DNA of 64,000 bases from Bdellovibrionales bacterium. Lineage in GTDB: Bacteria > Bdellovibrionota > Bdellovibrionia > Bdellovibrionales > Bdellovibrionaceae. A program made the position numbers and the translations under genes. The notes under the pieces are model-generated. The model ran no database searches and was not told the origin of the DNA. It saw nothing but the letters and a program-made list of their open reading frames with translations. The DNA lies in the NCBI GenBank assembly GCA_016713585.1, contig JADJOV010000012.1, forward strand, positions 1 to 64,000. Reading direction: 5' to 3'. Positions 29,247 to 39,237 of this stretch are shown here, piece after piece; position 1 is the first letter of the stretch; every line of letters begins with the position of its first letter.

Positions 29247-30851
29247 TCATTCTAAGGTTTCATTGGGGGGGGGGGGGGCAGTTTTGGGCCCCTCAAAGGC
29301 CTTAAACCTTATTTCAAAACAGGTATTGGGGCAATCTGGAATAATTTTAATTGCTGCTTTGTGCTCGTCAAGAATTCCTCTGCATATGGATAGGCCAAGT
29401 CCAGTCCCTTCGCCGACCTTCTTAGTCGTAAAAAAGGGCTCAAACAACCTTTCGCGGATATTTTCAGGGATTCCAGGCCCGGAGTCAGTAATTCTCAGGA
29501 TCACAATCCCTTGGTCTTCATGGATAGAAACGTTGACCCACTTATCGCTCGTCGCCTTTACGGCATCAATTGCATTAACTATTAAATTCACGAGGACTTG
29601 CTCAATCTCAATTTCATCACACAAAATGATAGATTCTGATTTTTCGTTCAGAGTGATAGGTGTATCATGTCGTCTCGATTTATTCTCAGTGAGAACCAAG
29701 ACCTCTTTGACGATGGAATTTAGAGAGAAAGGTGATAAGTTGGACTTCTCCCCTGATCTAGAGAATTTTTTGAGGCCGCTGACAATTTTAGAAATACGCG
29801 CGCAGGCTTTCTTAATCGATTCAATTTTCAATTTTATTTTTTCTGGATTGTCGAGACACCGAGAGAGGACACTGACTGAGCCAGCGATAATGGCAAGGGG
29901 ATTATTTATTTCATGTGCAATTCCAGCGCTCATCTCACCCAAAGACACCAATTTTGCGTTCTTAACGCTTTTGGCCCGTTCAAGCTCAAGGTTAAGCTTC
30001 ATTTGGTACTCTTCCGTTATATCATTGGAAATTCCAATCAGAAGATGGGGGTCACCATTTTGGTCAAATGTAGGAACCTTGTAGGTTTGAAGTATTCGCT
30101 TTCCGCGTGGAGTGTCGATCGCCTCCTGGTCGATTCGAAGAACAGTTTTGCTTTCAAAGACCTGCCTATCCTTTGATGTAAAAAAGTCAGCCTGTTCTTT
30201 TGGGAAAAAATCGTAATCGTTCTTTCCAATTAACTGCTCCGCCTTCACCCCCAGCAGATCTTCTCCGGCTTTATTTAGTAGAGAGAAAGCCAAATCATTC
30301 CTATAGTCCTTAACAAAAATCATAGAGTGAACGTTTTGAAGGACTGTCTGAAACAAATTTCCCCGGAGTTTTTCTTGAGTGAGGTCTCTGACAGTCGCCT
30401 GAAGATAGCTTTCATGTCCAACGTCAAGACGACTCAAAAGGACATTGCAATTAATAGTTTTACCAGAGAGTGTTTTGTGATCCCACTCAAAGAAGTGACT
30501 ACCGAAAGTCATTGCCTTGTCGATCATTTCGGGGGCCTTTTCAGAAGAAAGCCTCCCGTCAGGTTGTTTTTCAGGGGACAATTCCCATGGACCGAGATTG
30601 AGGAAGGCTTCTTCATGAGGAACTTCGAATAGTTTAAGTGCTGCCGGATTGCAGCTTGTAAATTTCCAGTCTGGCGGAGCCAAGGTCATAATAGAATCCA
30701 CACATTGTGTAAAAAGGGCATGGAGTCGTGCCCGATCCTCAGCGACCTTTTTTTCAACCGGGTTTTGCTTCCCAATGGACTCTGTTTCACTAGGTCCACC
30801 ATTCGTTGAACCAATTTCCCCTACCGTATTCTGGTTACGCTTTGTCTTCAT
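29247..30851 (-). CDS. PAS-containing sensor histidine kinase
   Basis: About 534 residues, ATG at 30851 behind AAGGAT. Two PAS domains: about 40-160 (RLHALFTQCVDSIMTLAP...) and about 165-290 (FQTVLQNVHSMIFVKDYRND...IGKNDYDFFPKEQ). Then comes the dimerisation box SLGEMSAGIAHEINNPLAII with the phospho-His, and the ATPase boxes NLIVNAIDAV (N), DSGPGIPE (G1), FEPFFTTKKVGEGTGLGLSI (F/G2). No membrane segment, so a cytoplasmic sensor. The end APPPPNETLE is encoded by a run of 14 C on this strand (29265-29278), which could change its last residues. No response regulator adjoins it. Confidence 0.92.
   Translation of the reverse strand: MKTKRNQNTVGEIGSTNGGPSETESIGKQNPVEKKVAEDRARLHALFTQCVDSIMTLAPPDWKFTSCNPAALKLFEVPHEEAFLNLGPWELSPEKQPDGRLSSEKAPEMIDKAMTFGSHFFEWDHKTLSGKTINCNVLLSRLDVGHESYLQATVRDLTQEKLRGNLFQTVLQNVHSMIFVKDYRNDLAFSLLNKAGEDLLGVKAEQLIGKNDYDFFPKEQADFFTSKDRQVFESKTVLRIDQEAIDTPRGKRILQTYKVPTFDQNGDPHLLIGISNDITEEYQMKLNLELERAKSVKNAKLVSLGEMSAGIAHEINNPLAIIAGSVSVLSRCLDNPEKIKLKIESIKKACARISKIVSGLKKFSRSGEKSNLSPFSLNSIVKEVLVLTENKSRRHDTPITLNEKSESIILCDEIEIEQVLVNLIVNAIDAVKATSDKWVNVSIHEDQGIVILRITDSGPGIPENIRERLFEPFFTTKKVGEGTGLGLSICRGILDEHKAAIKIIPDCPNTCFEIRFKAFEGPKTAPPPPNETLE
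29265..29278 (+). repeat. Run of 14 G at the 3' end of a histidine kinase gene
   Basis: Mononucleotide tract within the last dozen codons of the kinase gene. Its length sets the frame of the C-terminal tail. Confidence 0.9.
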
Positions 30852-31053
30852 CGAACAAGTGATCCTTTCTACCCAAAAAAGGACAATCGGAAGATCCTGG
30901 AAATCCATAAGAGGGAATCAATGATTGTGACTACTCAGTATGAATTATTTTGAAGCCCAGATCAAAGGCTGACACTTATACTTTCTACAATATAGACCAA
31001 GCCAGACCTTTGATGGGTATACCAATCGACCCAGCCAGACAGAAGGCGCAGGC

Positions 31054-31630
31054 CATTTTCGCTGGCGCCTTCTGAGGTGGGGTTGGCAATAAACCATTTA
31101 TGACTTGAGAATGTAATCCACGACAACCCGCACTCTTGCGCTTTTAATAATGTACGGATGGGCGACAAGCCAAAGAGGCGTTGTGATAGGCTCAACAACA
31201 TTTATTTGAATAAGCTCAGGGTCCCGATCTTCAAAAAAGGTTGGGAGTATCCCCCACCCCAGTCCAGCTTGAATTGAATAAAAGACCGAGCTCCAAGCGG
31301 CGGATCGAAGGGAATATCGAATATGGGGCTCCAATTTTTGCAAAGCTTAAATTCGAAGTCACTAGTCGCTCGTGCAACCAGTCCACAAAAGGAAAACTCT
31401 TGAGTTGCTCGAGGTGTTGAGGCTTTTCCTTCCTTGGAGTAATTTGGGGTGCATAAAAAGTCCCAAAGTCATCTCACCCGTTTTCGAACAATGAGATCCC
31501 GTTGAGAAGGTCTGACCAATCGTAAGGCAATATCGGCATCTCGTTTAGCTAAGTTGACCACTTCAGCACCAGTTAAAAACTCTATCTCGATTTCGGGATT
31601 TTCAATCATGAGATTGGATAGACGAGGAAT
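31054..31630 (-). pseudogene. Partial duplicate of the LysR gene at 38.3-39.1 kb
   Basis: Matches 38232-38810 nearly base for base. The differences I see are few substitutions and run-length changes, such as AAAAAA/AAAAA after GATCTTC and CCCCC/CCCC before the CCAGTCCAG segment. It contains only the C-terminal effector-domain part (RLSNLMIENPEIEIEF ... VRVVVDYILKS) without the DNA-binding domain. Homology stops abruptly at 31630 (GACGAGGAAT); 127 unrelated bases then separate it from the intron end. Here the GILPTFFEDRDPELI junction reads in frame, which shows the shift in the longer copy. Confidence 0.85.
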
Positions 31631-31796
31631 ATACACTTTGAACCGTGAAACGTTGAATTTGAACCAATCTCTACTTCGCTGGTATTGGTTATGCGGGAGG
31701 AGGTTCTGCAAATCGCAAGAAATGATATCTGAAACCTGAGATGTGAAGAAAAGTAGATCGGGTAGACCCAGCCATTACTGACTGGGTCCCACCACA

Positions 31797-31829
31797 AAAC
31801 CGTGCTGGCAGATTTCCCGCACACGGCTC
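31797..31829 (-). ncRNA. Group II intron domain V (copy 2)
   Basis: Same hairpin as 3373-3406 with one change at the closing end (GGTTT where copy 1 has GGTTC), which would weaken the lower stem. Confidence 0.7.
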
Positions 31830-32492
31830 TTCAGAAAAGAGGATGTTTACAGCCTGGCGAATGTGCTTAAGTCTTGGTACTGGATCTTAATTTTGGGAAA
31901 CACCAGCGGGTGTTTATCTAAAATTTCTTGTTACTTGTCCCAAGTGACTCAGCCGTTTTGGCCCCCTCGAGAGAGACTGTCCCAATCCCAGCGAACTTGC
32001 TGAGAGAATGAGTGGAGTTTTTGTCCATTACCGGCAATCCCATAGTAGTTGAAGTGACCCATCAAACTGGAGTTGAGGATCTGAACCTGTTCTGCTATGG
32101 GTCGGTGTTAATTGTAAAATCTTAGCCTTGATCGCTGCTTTCGCACGACCATATCGCGTATAATTTGTTACAAATACAGTCTTACTGGCTGTTCCACTGC
32201 GATTCTTGGCTCGGTAGATTGTGAACCCGAGAAATGTCATTTGCCGACGCTCCTGAGTTTTCGGATGACTCCGTGACCCAAGGTACGTTTGATGAGTCTT
32301 CTTTTCAGAGATGCTCAGGCCAAACTGCGCAAGCCTTGCCATGAGCAAGGTTTGCATTGTTGTGACATCAGGCGGCCTTATTGAAGAACAGAGCAAAGTC
32401 GTCTGCATAACGCACCAGATTTGCTCGTCCATTAAACTGTTGTTTAATTTTCTTCTCAAAACCATAGGTCCAGAAGTGAAGTGAGAGAGGCT

Positions 32493-34150
32493 ACTCCCTA
32501 AACACATGGACAACTTTTCGTTGTCAATCAAGCTATCCTTTGGTAATCACAGGCTTTATTCCAACGGGCCCAAATTGCAGTTGGCAGCGCCGTCCATGAC
32601 CGACCAGCGCCTTGTTCCAAGGAAGTTCAGCATGTCAAAAACATTAAAGAGGCTATGGACGGTTCGTATCGAAGGCCTCTGCAAAAGCGATCGAGACGAA
32701 AGACCACCAAAGCATTCGAAATCATTCTCCCAGAAATTCAAAGAACAACACAAAAATCAGAGGTAAAACCCAGAAAAAAACCACAGCGATCTGGCGCCAG
32801 GGTCTCAAGCGACAAGCAAGCCCAAGAAGGAACTATTGAATCACAAATTTCAAGTCTCGAGAACATGGGTCAGGATACCAGATTGAAGAAGATCTTGTTT
32901 TTGCAAGGCCGTGGCACGGCAGGGCTGCCGTGAGTCAATCAGATTTTAATTCTATGTCCAGATCGCTTAGCCAGAAAGTAGCTCCAATTGATTCTGGTAG
33001 AAGAGTTTAAAACTGGGTGTTGAGATTATGCAAACCGAACAATTTCAACTTCACCTGAAGATCAGTTACTTTTTCAAATTCAAGGAGTTATATCCGAATT
33101 TGAGAGAGAAAAAATAATCGAGCGAAGTCGTCGCAGAGGTAAACTTTCTGGCAAGTTTCAGTTTTATCTGGCCTTATGGGTATGTCTATCTCTGCTACCG
33201 AATCCGAAGAGTGTCGTTACGAAATTCATCCTGAAGAGGCAACCGTCGTCAAAAAAAGCATTGGGGCTTGTAGACGCAGAAGGCACCCCCAGTCGACAAT
33301 GTGGGTCACTGGGGGTGATTTGGCTCATGTTGAAAAATCCCTACGGAAAGGCAGCCCATCGAAAGACTCAGTTGTCGAAGGCCCCGAGCCCACTAAATTA
33401 GCTCAGGACATGGCTTCTATCCAAAGAAACCAAAATAAATTGATCGTGACCCGAAAGACTGGATGGATTTTGAAAGCAAAGCGCAGCTTCAAGTAAAAAG
33501 TTATCGCCGCGAAATAATAAACGTTATCGTCTTCCTTTGCAAAGAATGCGGCTATTCAATCTATGGTAAAGCCCACTTCCAACTCCAAATACAAAAGGCT
33601 CTATTACCGCTGCATGGGTCAAGACGGCCACAGATGGTCCACAGGACGCGTTTGTTCATCTCATCCAGTTAGAGTTGAGGGTTTTAGATGAGCTTGTCTG
33701 GCAGCAAGTCCAAACCCTCATTGAACAACCCGAAATCGTCGTTAAAGAATATACTCGGCGAATGGACGCTGAAAAAAAGAAGACTCAATTAGACTTCTTA
33801 GCAAGAAGAAAAAGGAAATCCGCATGCAAGAGCAGCAAAAGGAAAGATTGTTGATCTTTACAACCCGCTTTAGGCTGAAGTCGAAGGAAAACTCTTCGAT
33901 TGCGAATTACAAAACTGAATAACGAATGCCCTTTTGAATCAAGAGGAAAAACAAAGCAACAGTGTCTGCAGCTTGAACAGTTCGAGGATTTTAAGAAAAA
34001 GATGAATTTAAACCTACCAAATTTGAAGTTCGAAGAAAAAGCAACTTGTTCGTCTTTTGGTCAGCGAGGTCGTTGTTGATGTCAAAATCAAGATGTTAAC
34101 GTTAACACGTGGTGCCGGTTCAGAAAAATGTTCCATTGTGTTTAGGGAGT
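32493..34150. mobile_element. Serine-recombinase element nested in the intron RT gene (copy 2)
   Basis: Bounded by ACTCCCTAAACACATGG (32493-32509; one A missing) and the reverse complement of ACTCCCTAAACACAATGG (34133-34150). About 1.66 kb, shorter than copy 1 because of internal deletions. Same insertion point and same orientation relative to the RT as copy 1. Confidence 0.8.
32768..34148 (+). pseudogene. Large serine recombinase remnant (copy 2)
   Basis: The start codon present in copy 1 is lost (CCCAGAAAAAAACC replaces CCCATGAACAAAACC). Readable pieces include SSDKQAQEGTIESQISSL, MGMSISATESEECRYEIHPE, LCKECGYSIYGKAHF and a degraded zinc ribbon. Many frameshifts and deletions. Not functional. 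Confidence 0.8.
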
Positions 34151-35311
34151 AACCGAACCTCCTTGCGGAGTTCCTTTTCCTCCCTGCAATTTCTGCCATG
34201 CGCGGCACTCAGCCAAGCCTCGATCAGTTTGAGCACTCGCTCGTCTCCGATCCGAAGTCTCAAAATTTCTTAAGCCATTCATGGCTTAAGCTTCCAAAGA
34301 AATCCTGAATATCCACCTCGAGAACATATTCAGCCTTCCTGCGGTAGAGAATCTCATTGATCGTGGCTAGGGCATGATGGCAGCTTAATCCTGGCCGAAA
34401 TCCGAAGGACGACTTGAGGAAGTCCTGTTCGTAAATCTCGTTCAGAATTCTGCTCATCGCTGCTTGAATAGCCCGGTCAATGACCGCAGGGATACCAAGA
34501 GGACGCTTCTTTCCGTCAGCCTTTGGGATATACACCCTTCTCACAGCTGGTGCTTCGTAGCGACCCTCATGGATTTGCCTCAGGATTGGCGGAAGAAGCC
34601 AAGAGAGATTCTCTCTGGCTTGTTCGACCGTCATACCATCTATGCCGACGGCACTGGATTTTGGAATTTTATTTAAACATTCCTCAACCAATTCGTAGGT
34701 CAAATGATGAAGCAAACTGTTAAATTGTTCTTTCGGATTCTTCCTGGCTCTTGCTGCAATAGCTGCTCGCCGAGAGACCGGGTCTTGTTTAAATCCGCCA
34801 CTGTGTTCGGATGTATTCCCCACCTCGGAGTGTGGCCCCTGTTTCTTCACTTGCAACTTCTCCTTTCTGCGACACCCTTCGCTCCCCGATCATTACTCGG
34901 TTCACCGCTACTATGATGTCGTCTGAATTCCTGTGACTTCTCATCTCGGCTTCTCGCTTTGGAGACTTCTGGCTTCGTGCCAGTAAACCACAGGACCTCC
35001 CACGTTTATGAAAGTGCCTTTATGAACATGCCGGAGCCTGCGCCCCCGGTAGCTAGAGATAAGCTCGCCCCGTAGCGCTCATCCACTTTTCGTCTTCTCC
35101 ACCTTATCTAATGGATCGACAGCTACAAGTTATACCCTTTCGGGGTTTACGCCCATTCATCTCACCGATTCGGCCTGTTCACTCGACGATCTTCCGCTCT
35201 GATGAGTCGGTTACCCTTCACACCAGGAAGACGTCTTCACCTTGATTGGCTAGATTTTAAGGTTGTGACTTTTACATTTCACACGCTCCTTTCACACTTT
35301 GCGTGGCGCAC

Positions 35312-35568
35312 GATAAGAAGTATAAAGCACCTACTCTAGTGAACTCAATTATATAGAACGCCTGGTCAATTCTGCGGGAAGTTGGTTTCCAGCTAATTCT
35401 GCTCAATTTTTTTGAGTTTTTGATGATACGTTTTAGATTGATGGACTGCTTATGAGATTTTATATCGATTTTTTCTCATTGGATTTGTTTTTCTGTTTAG
35501 GAGTCCCGTCAACTCGTGGATTTCGAATCTGAGGGTTCCAAGAAAGCTCATGAGTCGTGTGTCTTGGT
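35312..35568. other. Spacer between intron copy 2 and the IS91-type remnant
   Basis: 257 AT-rich bases (5' exon side of the intron). No ORF or RNA that I can support. A T-run near 35408 and a possible AT-rich promoter-like stretch near 35440-35500 are all I see. Confidence 0.35.
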
Positions 35569-35865
35569 CTAATCATAATCAGTGAAGGCTTGGATGAAGT
35601 CGTCATCTTTTACGATGATACCGTTTTTCTCAAGATATTTGGCGACTCTGTGGGCGATGGTCTTAACCAGTCCTTCTAGCTCTGGGACAGTTGGTGGTGC
35701 AGTTTTGTGAAAGTCCTTTGGGATCTTATCGGCATTGAGTTCATAAGCCCCATCGATCAGAAGTTGATGGAGGTGGACATTGACGTTGCACGCGCCCCCG
35801 AGAAGTATTCCTGGATCAACATACTGATTTTCGCATTGGCTGTAGTTTCCTATATTTTTTATCAA
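35569..35865 (-). pseudogene. IS91-type transposase, C-terminal fragment
   Basis: 98 residues: CNVNVHLHQLLIDGAY (the zinc/His region before the catalytic part of HUH Y2-type transposases), then TVPELEGLVKTIAHRVAKYLEKNGI. The N-terminal zinc finger and most of the protein are missing. Its upstream end lies 14 bases from the hairpin at 35879. Rolling-circle IS91 relatives end in hairpins, so the two may belong together. Confidence 0.6.
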
Positions 35866-35878
35866 TCAGGCAAGTTAA

Positions 35879-35898
35879 TGTGTCGTATCGACGACACA
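35879..35898. repeat. 8-bp hairpin, second copy of the GTGTCGT palindrome
   Basis: TGTGTCGT / ACGACACA with loop ATCG. Core GTGTCGT-NTCG-ACGACAC is shared with 3458-3475. It lies three bases before the start codon of the next gene. Confidence 0.7.
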
Positions 35899-35900
35899 AC

Positions 35901-36598
35901 ATGATGAACTCAGATTTTCTTAAAAAGATTGAATCCTTTCTTCCACTTATCATTAGTGCAATCCTTGCCTATATTCTTCAATGGAAGGTGGCCGATCTAA
36001 TTTGGGGAACCTGGGTAGGGAGTCTCTTTTGGTTGGCCTGCTTGTAATTGCTGGATCCTTCGTTCTTATTATTCGGAATATTTTTAAAGCGAGATTTCAA
36101 GAACCTCCTACGCTGCCGGCCTTGTTTTCGTTTATTGTTTTTGGTGCACTAGGGTTTTACGTGTATACTTTCTTTCATTTAGTCTTAGCGATGATACTTT
36201 CTAAATTTTCTGCTTTTTCACATGAGATTCCTTTTCAACCAAACCCAAAATTTGTTTTAGATCTTGCCAAGATCTATTGGCAAGAGACAGTCATCATGTT
36301 TTATTTTACGATTTCATATTTGTATCAAAGCCTCAAATACCATCAGGAAAGTGGCGATCTGGGACATCTTCTGGATACACAAGCCAAAATGCCAATGTTG
36401 ATTTTTAGTGGAATGATGTTAAATGTCGTTTTGATCATTGCATTGATTCCGACGGCCATAGTCTTTGGTTTCTTTATCTCTGAAACCAAAATCAATAGCC
36501 CATTGTTGGTTTGTCTGTTAATTTTTTGGCTCTTTAGCATAAACCATAAAGTCAGGTCCTATCGCGCAAAACCCCCTAAAACGCCCATCAGAGATTAG
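35901..36598 (+). CDS. Multi-pass membrane protein, unknown function, frameshifted
   Basis: ATG ATG at 35901/35904. The first frame gives MNSDFLKKIESFLPLIISAI, LAYILQWKVADLIWGTWVGSL and stops at about 36047; the second frame continues LLVGLLVIAGSFVLIIRNIF. One more T in CTCTTTTGG (36029-36037) joins them. About six hydrophobic helices in 230 residues. The LIWGTW segment resembles a family of uncharacterised membrane proteins (I think of DUF6498, not verified). No Shine-Dalgarno is visible because the hairpin sits directly upstream. Confidence 0.6.
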
Positions 36599-36830
36599 GC
36601 AGAAACCAAGTTGATTATTGTCCCAAACCTTAACATCTAGAAGACTTTGACCGGTGGCTGGCCGAGGTACAATAGAAAGAGCTCTCTGCGGAAGGTAAGA
36701 ATCATCGTTTACATAGGCTCATTTTGATCCGACAAATTTTTCGTCGAATACTTCAAGTTTGACAATCTAATGTGATCAAGTCCTTTTAAAATCGCCGTCC
36801 GTCGGCAATGCGCTTGCAAGAGCTCAATAT
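36599..36830. other. Spacer, no gene
   Basis: 232 bases between the membrane protein and the exported protein. AT-rich in the right half, probably the promoter of the downstream gene. Nothing else recognised. Confidence 0.35.
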
Positions 36831-38068
36831 ATGAAAACAAATCTAAAACCAAATCCAAAGTTTTTTCTAGTTGCGGTTCTCTTGATTTTTAGTCAAGCAG
36901 TTCAGGCCGGCACGATTCCCAATATTTTTTTGAGCACAAAAGCTGAGGGCAACGCCGCAGACAAAGTCGAGGAGTTCCGATGGAAAGAGATAAACTATAT
37001 TGTTCGCCCATTAAATCCTACCACAGATAAGCTTTGTAAATTCTCGCGCCTTAATTGGACGATTGGGTACGAGCTAAGCGGACTGCTGCGTCATTATTTT
37101 GTCACAAAAATCCTGAGTCGTTGGCGATATTTTCTAGGGTCGCGGCCAAACTTATTAAACAAAGAAATGCCTTCGCTGACAAAGTTCCATATGGCTGGCG
37201 AGAGCCACATAGCAATCATGAATGGCATGCATATTCTGCGCACCTATATCTGCCTATGCTCGAGTTTGTAAACCATATTCAGGCGCGCGGTGATCTTCGC
37301 GAAATTAGGATCCTTGAATCCGACCATACTTATTTAAGTTTGGGAAAAGAAATTCTTTCTGGATATCGAAAACTAGATCAAGTACACTCCTCTAATTTGC
37401 GAGTGGGTTCTAGGGCAGAGTACTTTTTCTCGAATATGAATTTTTCGGGTCCCGCCGAGTGCGACAAGCTTGGGGACAAATCATCATTGACCAATACAAG
37501 CTACCCCGTAAATATGAACTCTATCGTTTTTACTGCGAAAATAATTTATGCGCGTTACCTCCAGCAACTAGGCCCAAGCGCCGCCCGCAACATGGCCAGT
37601 GAGAGGGGATTGGTTGCCAAATACATTCGACATCTCGGTCAGAAGGTGTTCAAGGTAGGTGTTGATGACGGATATCTATTTTTATATTGGACTTACAACG
37701 ATCGATTTAAGAAGGACTGGGAAGACCTGCCTCATGCAAATGCCACAATTAATTTTGTTTTTGAGGCAAAGCGAGCTGCACTGCTGAGCTTAGCTAACGA
37801 AAAGTCAGAGCATTGGCCGCTCTGGCTCGGGAACACACTTGCCCGCCTTATTCCAGAACCGGCAGAGGGGGACGATTTGTTTTCGAACAAGGTTTACGGT
37901 CCGTCCGTGGGCTCTGATGGGAAAACGATATTTTACCTCGCAATGACAACTGCAACAAACAGTCGGGCCAGGCATCTATACTTTGACTGGGTCGAGCGAA
38001 ACGGGGTTCTCAACACTCGCTGGTATGAACGTGTCTCTGTGGCTTTCGCTCATTTGACTAGTAAATGA
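36831..38068 (+). CDS. Exported protein of unknown function, frameshifted
   Basis: ATG at 36831 opens a signal peptide (MKTNLKPNPKFFLVAVLLIF, cleavage near VQAGT). The frame shifts near 37050 in CCTTAATTGGACG: from there the frame with LDDWVRAKRTAASLFCHKN continues to 38068. The mature part, about 380 residues, is rich in aromatic and helical segments (HEWHAYSAHLYLPMLEFVNH, YLFLYWTYNDRFKKDWEDL, HLYFDWVERNG). It might be an alpha/alpha-barrel enzyme, but I cannot support a family. Confidence 0.55.
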
Positions 38069-38231
38069 CTCTGGGCAAAGTGCCCTTGTGTGTTCATCGC
38101 ACCATGCACTGTCAGGACATAGGTTACAGTAATTGCACCCCCAACCATCCCCGGGCAGGAGGGCTTTGGCCATCCTTTGGCAGCCTCAAGTTCCTACAGA
38201 TTCTTGCTCGGTCCCTCCAATGAAAAATGGT

Positions 38232-38810
38232 CATTTTCGCTGGCGCCTTCTGAGGTGGGGTTGGCTATAAACCATTTATGACTTAAGAATGTAATCCACG
38301 ACAACCCGCACTCTTGCGCTTTTAATAATGTCTGGATGGGCGACAAGCCAAAGAGGCGTTGTGATAGGCTCAACAACATTTATTTGAATAAGCTCAGGGT
38401 CCCGATCTTCAAAAAGGTTGGGAGTATCCCCACCCCAGTCCAGCTTGAATTGAATAAAAGACCGAGCTCCAAGCGGCGGATCGAAGGGAATATCGAATAT
38501 GGGGCTCCAATTTTTGCAAAAGCTTAAATTCGAAATCACTAGTCGCTCGTGCAACTAGTCCCACAAAAGGAAAATTCTTGAGTTGCTCGAGGTGTTGAGG
38601 CTTTTTCCTTCCTTGGAGTAACTTGGGGTGCATAAAAAGTCCCAAAGTCATCTCACCCGTTTTTCGAACAATGAGATCCCGTTGAGAGGGTCTGACCAAT
38701 CGTAAGGCAATATCGGCTTCTCGTTTAGCTAAGTTGACCACTTCAGCACCAGTTAAAAACTCTATCTCGATTTCGGGATTTTCAATCATGAGATTGGATA
38801 GACGAGGAAT
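38232..38810. repeat. Direct repeat (with 31054-31630) covering the 3' two thirds of the LysR gene
   Basis: About 579 bases, same orientation as the copy 7.2 kb upstream; nearly identical. The two copies flank intron copy 2 and the IS91 remnant. Confidence 0.85.
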
Positions 38811-39128
38811 CAACCAATGATTTGCCAAGACCCCAGGCATAGCAATTCGCACAAGTCCCGTGGGCCTTTCATCTTGACCTGTGATGGCCCGGTCAACTGA
38901 AAATGCAGAATTCTCCATGGCCTGTAATGTCGGCAAAATACGTTCAGCCGCCAAAGTCAGGATATAGCCATCCGACCGTTTTTCAAACAGCCGAGTTCCC
39001 AGCGATTCCTCAAGCGCAGCAATTCTTCGCCCAACAGTTGTTTGGTCGACTTTTAACTCTTTCGCAGCCAACTTTAGACTGCCCTTTCTATAAAGCGCCA
39101 AAAAATAGCGAAACCCATCCCAGTCCAT
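38276..39128 (-). CDS. LysR-family regulator, frameshifted near the end
   Basis: ATG at 39128 (MDWDGFRYFLALYRKGSL). The helix-turn-helix is clear (KLAAKELKVDQTTVGRRIAA, LEESLGTRLFEKRSDGY); the effector domain follows. The frame shifts near 38412: the run AAAAA should be AAAAAA as in the duplicate at 31 kb, which gives GILPTFFEDRDPELIQINVV. About 285 residues. Divergent from an exported DJ-1/PfpI protein, the classical layout in which a LysR protein controls its neighbour. Confidence 0.82.
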
Positions 39129-39149
39129 CTGCCGAATATACCTCAAAAC

Positions 39150-39188
39150 ATGCATAAATGCATCTAATAAATGCGTAAATTTGCATTT
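39150..39188. promoter_or_regulatory. Likely LysR operator between the divergent genes
   Basis: ATGCAT-AA-ATGCAT at 39150-39163, and AAATGC-N8-GCATTT at 39169-39188, 19 bases apart, roughly two helical turns. Such paired palindromes upstream of a LysR gene and its divergent target usually are the recognition and activation sites. Confidence 0.6.
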
Positions 39189-39237
39189 GAGTAAAATTGC
39201 TATTGAGTTACAAACAGCGCCAACAAAGGAGTTATCA

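Larger units (their letters stand above)
31847..34850 (-). pseudogene. ltrA: Group II intron reverse transcriptase/maturase, broken (copy 2)
   Basis: GTG at 34850 behind AAAGGAG. The first 198 residues are intact and include the segment missing in copy 1 (CLNKIPKSSAVGIDGMTVEQ, RRVYIPKADGKKRPLGIP, DFLKSSFGFRPG, VLEVDIQDFFGS). After the GTPQGG motif the nested element interrupts it; downstream, about 30 bases around PLLANIYLHYV are deleted and the YADD region is out of frame, then MTFLGFTIYRAKNRSG (thumb/maturase) is readable. Inactive. Confidence 0.87.
31757..35311 (-). mobile_element. Group II intron copy 2, both ends visible, interrupted by a nested element
   Basis: Inverted near-copy of 1-3445. 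On the minus strand the 5' end is GTGCGCC at 35311 and the 3' end CTACCCGAT at 31757, with the domain V hairpin at 31797-31829. About 3.55 kb. Its RT is intact to the SLSHEWLKKF region and then broken; the same serine-recombinase element lies in the GTPQGGS-PLLANIY junction. The flanking exon sequences differ from those of copy 1 (3' exon CTACTTTTC here, CTCTGAGAT there), so this is a second insertion site and not one locus misassembled. Confidence 0.85.

Noticed and set aside
32028..32531. Open 167-residue ORF in intron copy 2 as an intact gene
   Set aside because: It is a chimera of an out-of-frame YADD region and an in-frame maturase piece.
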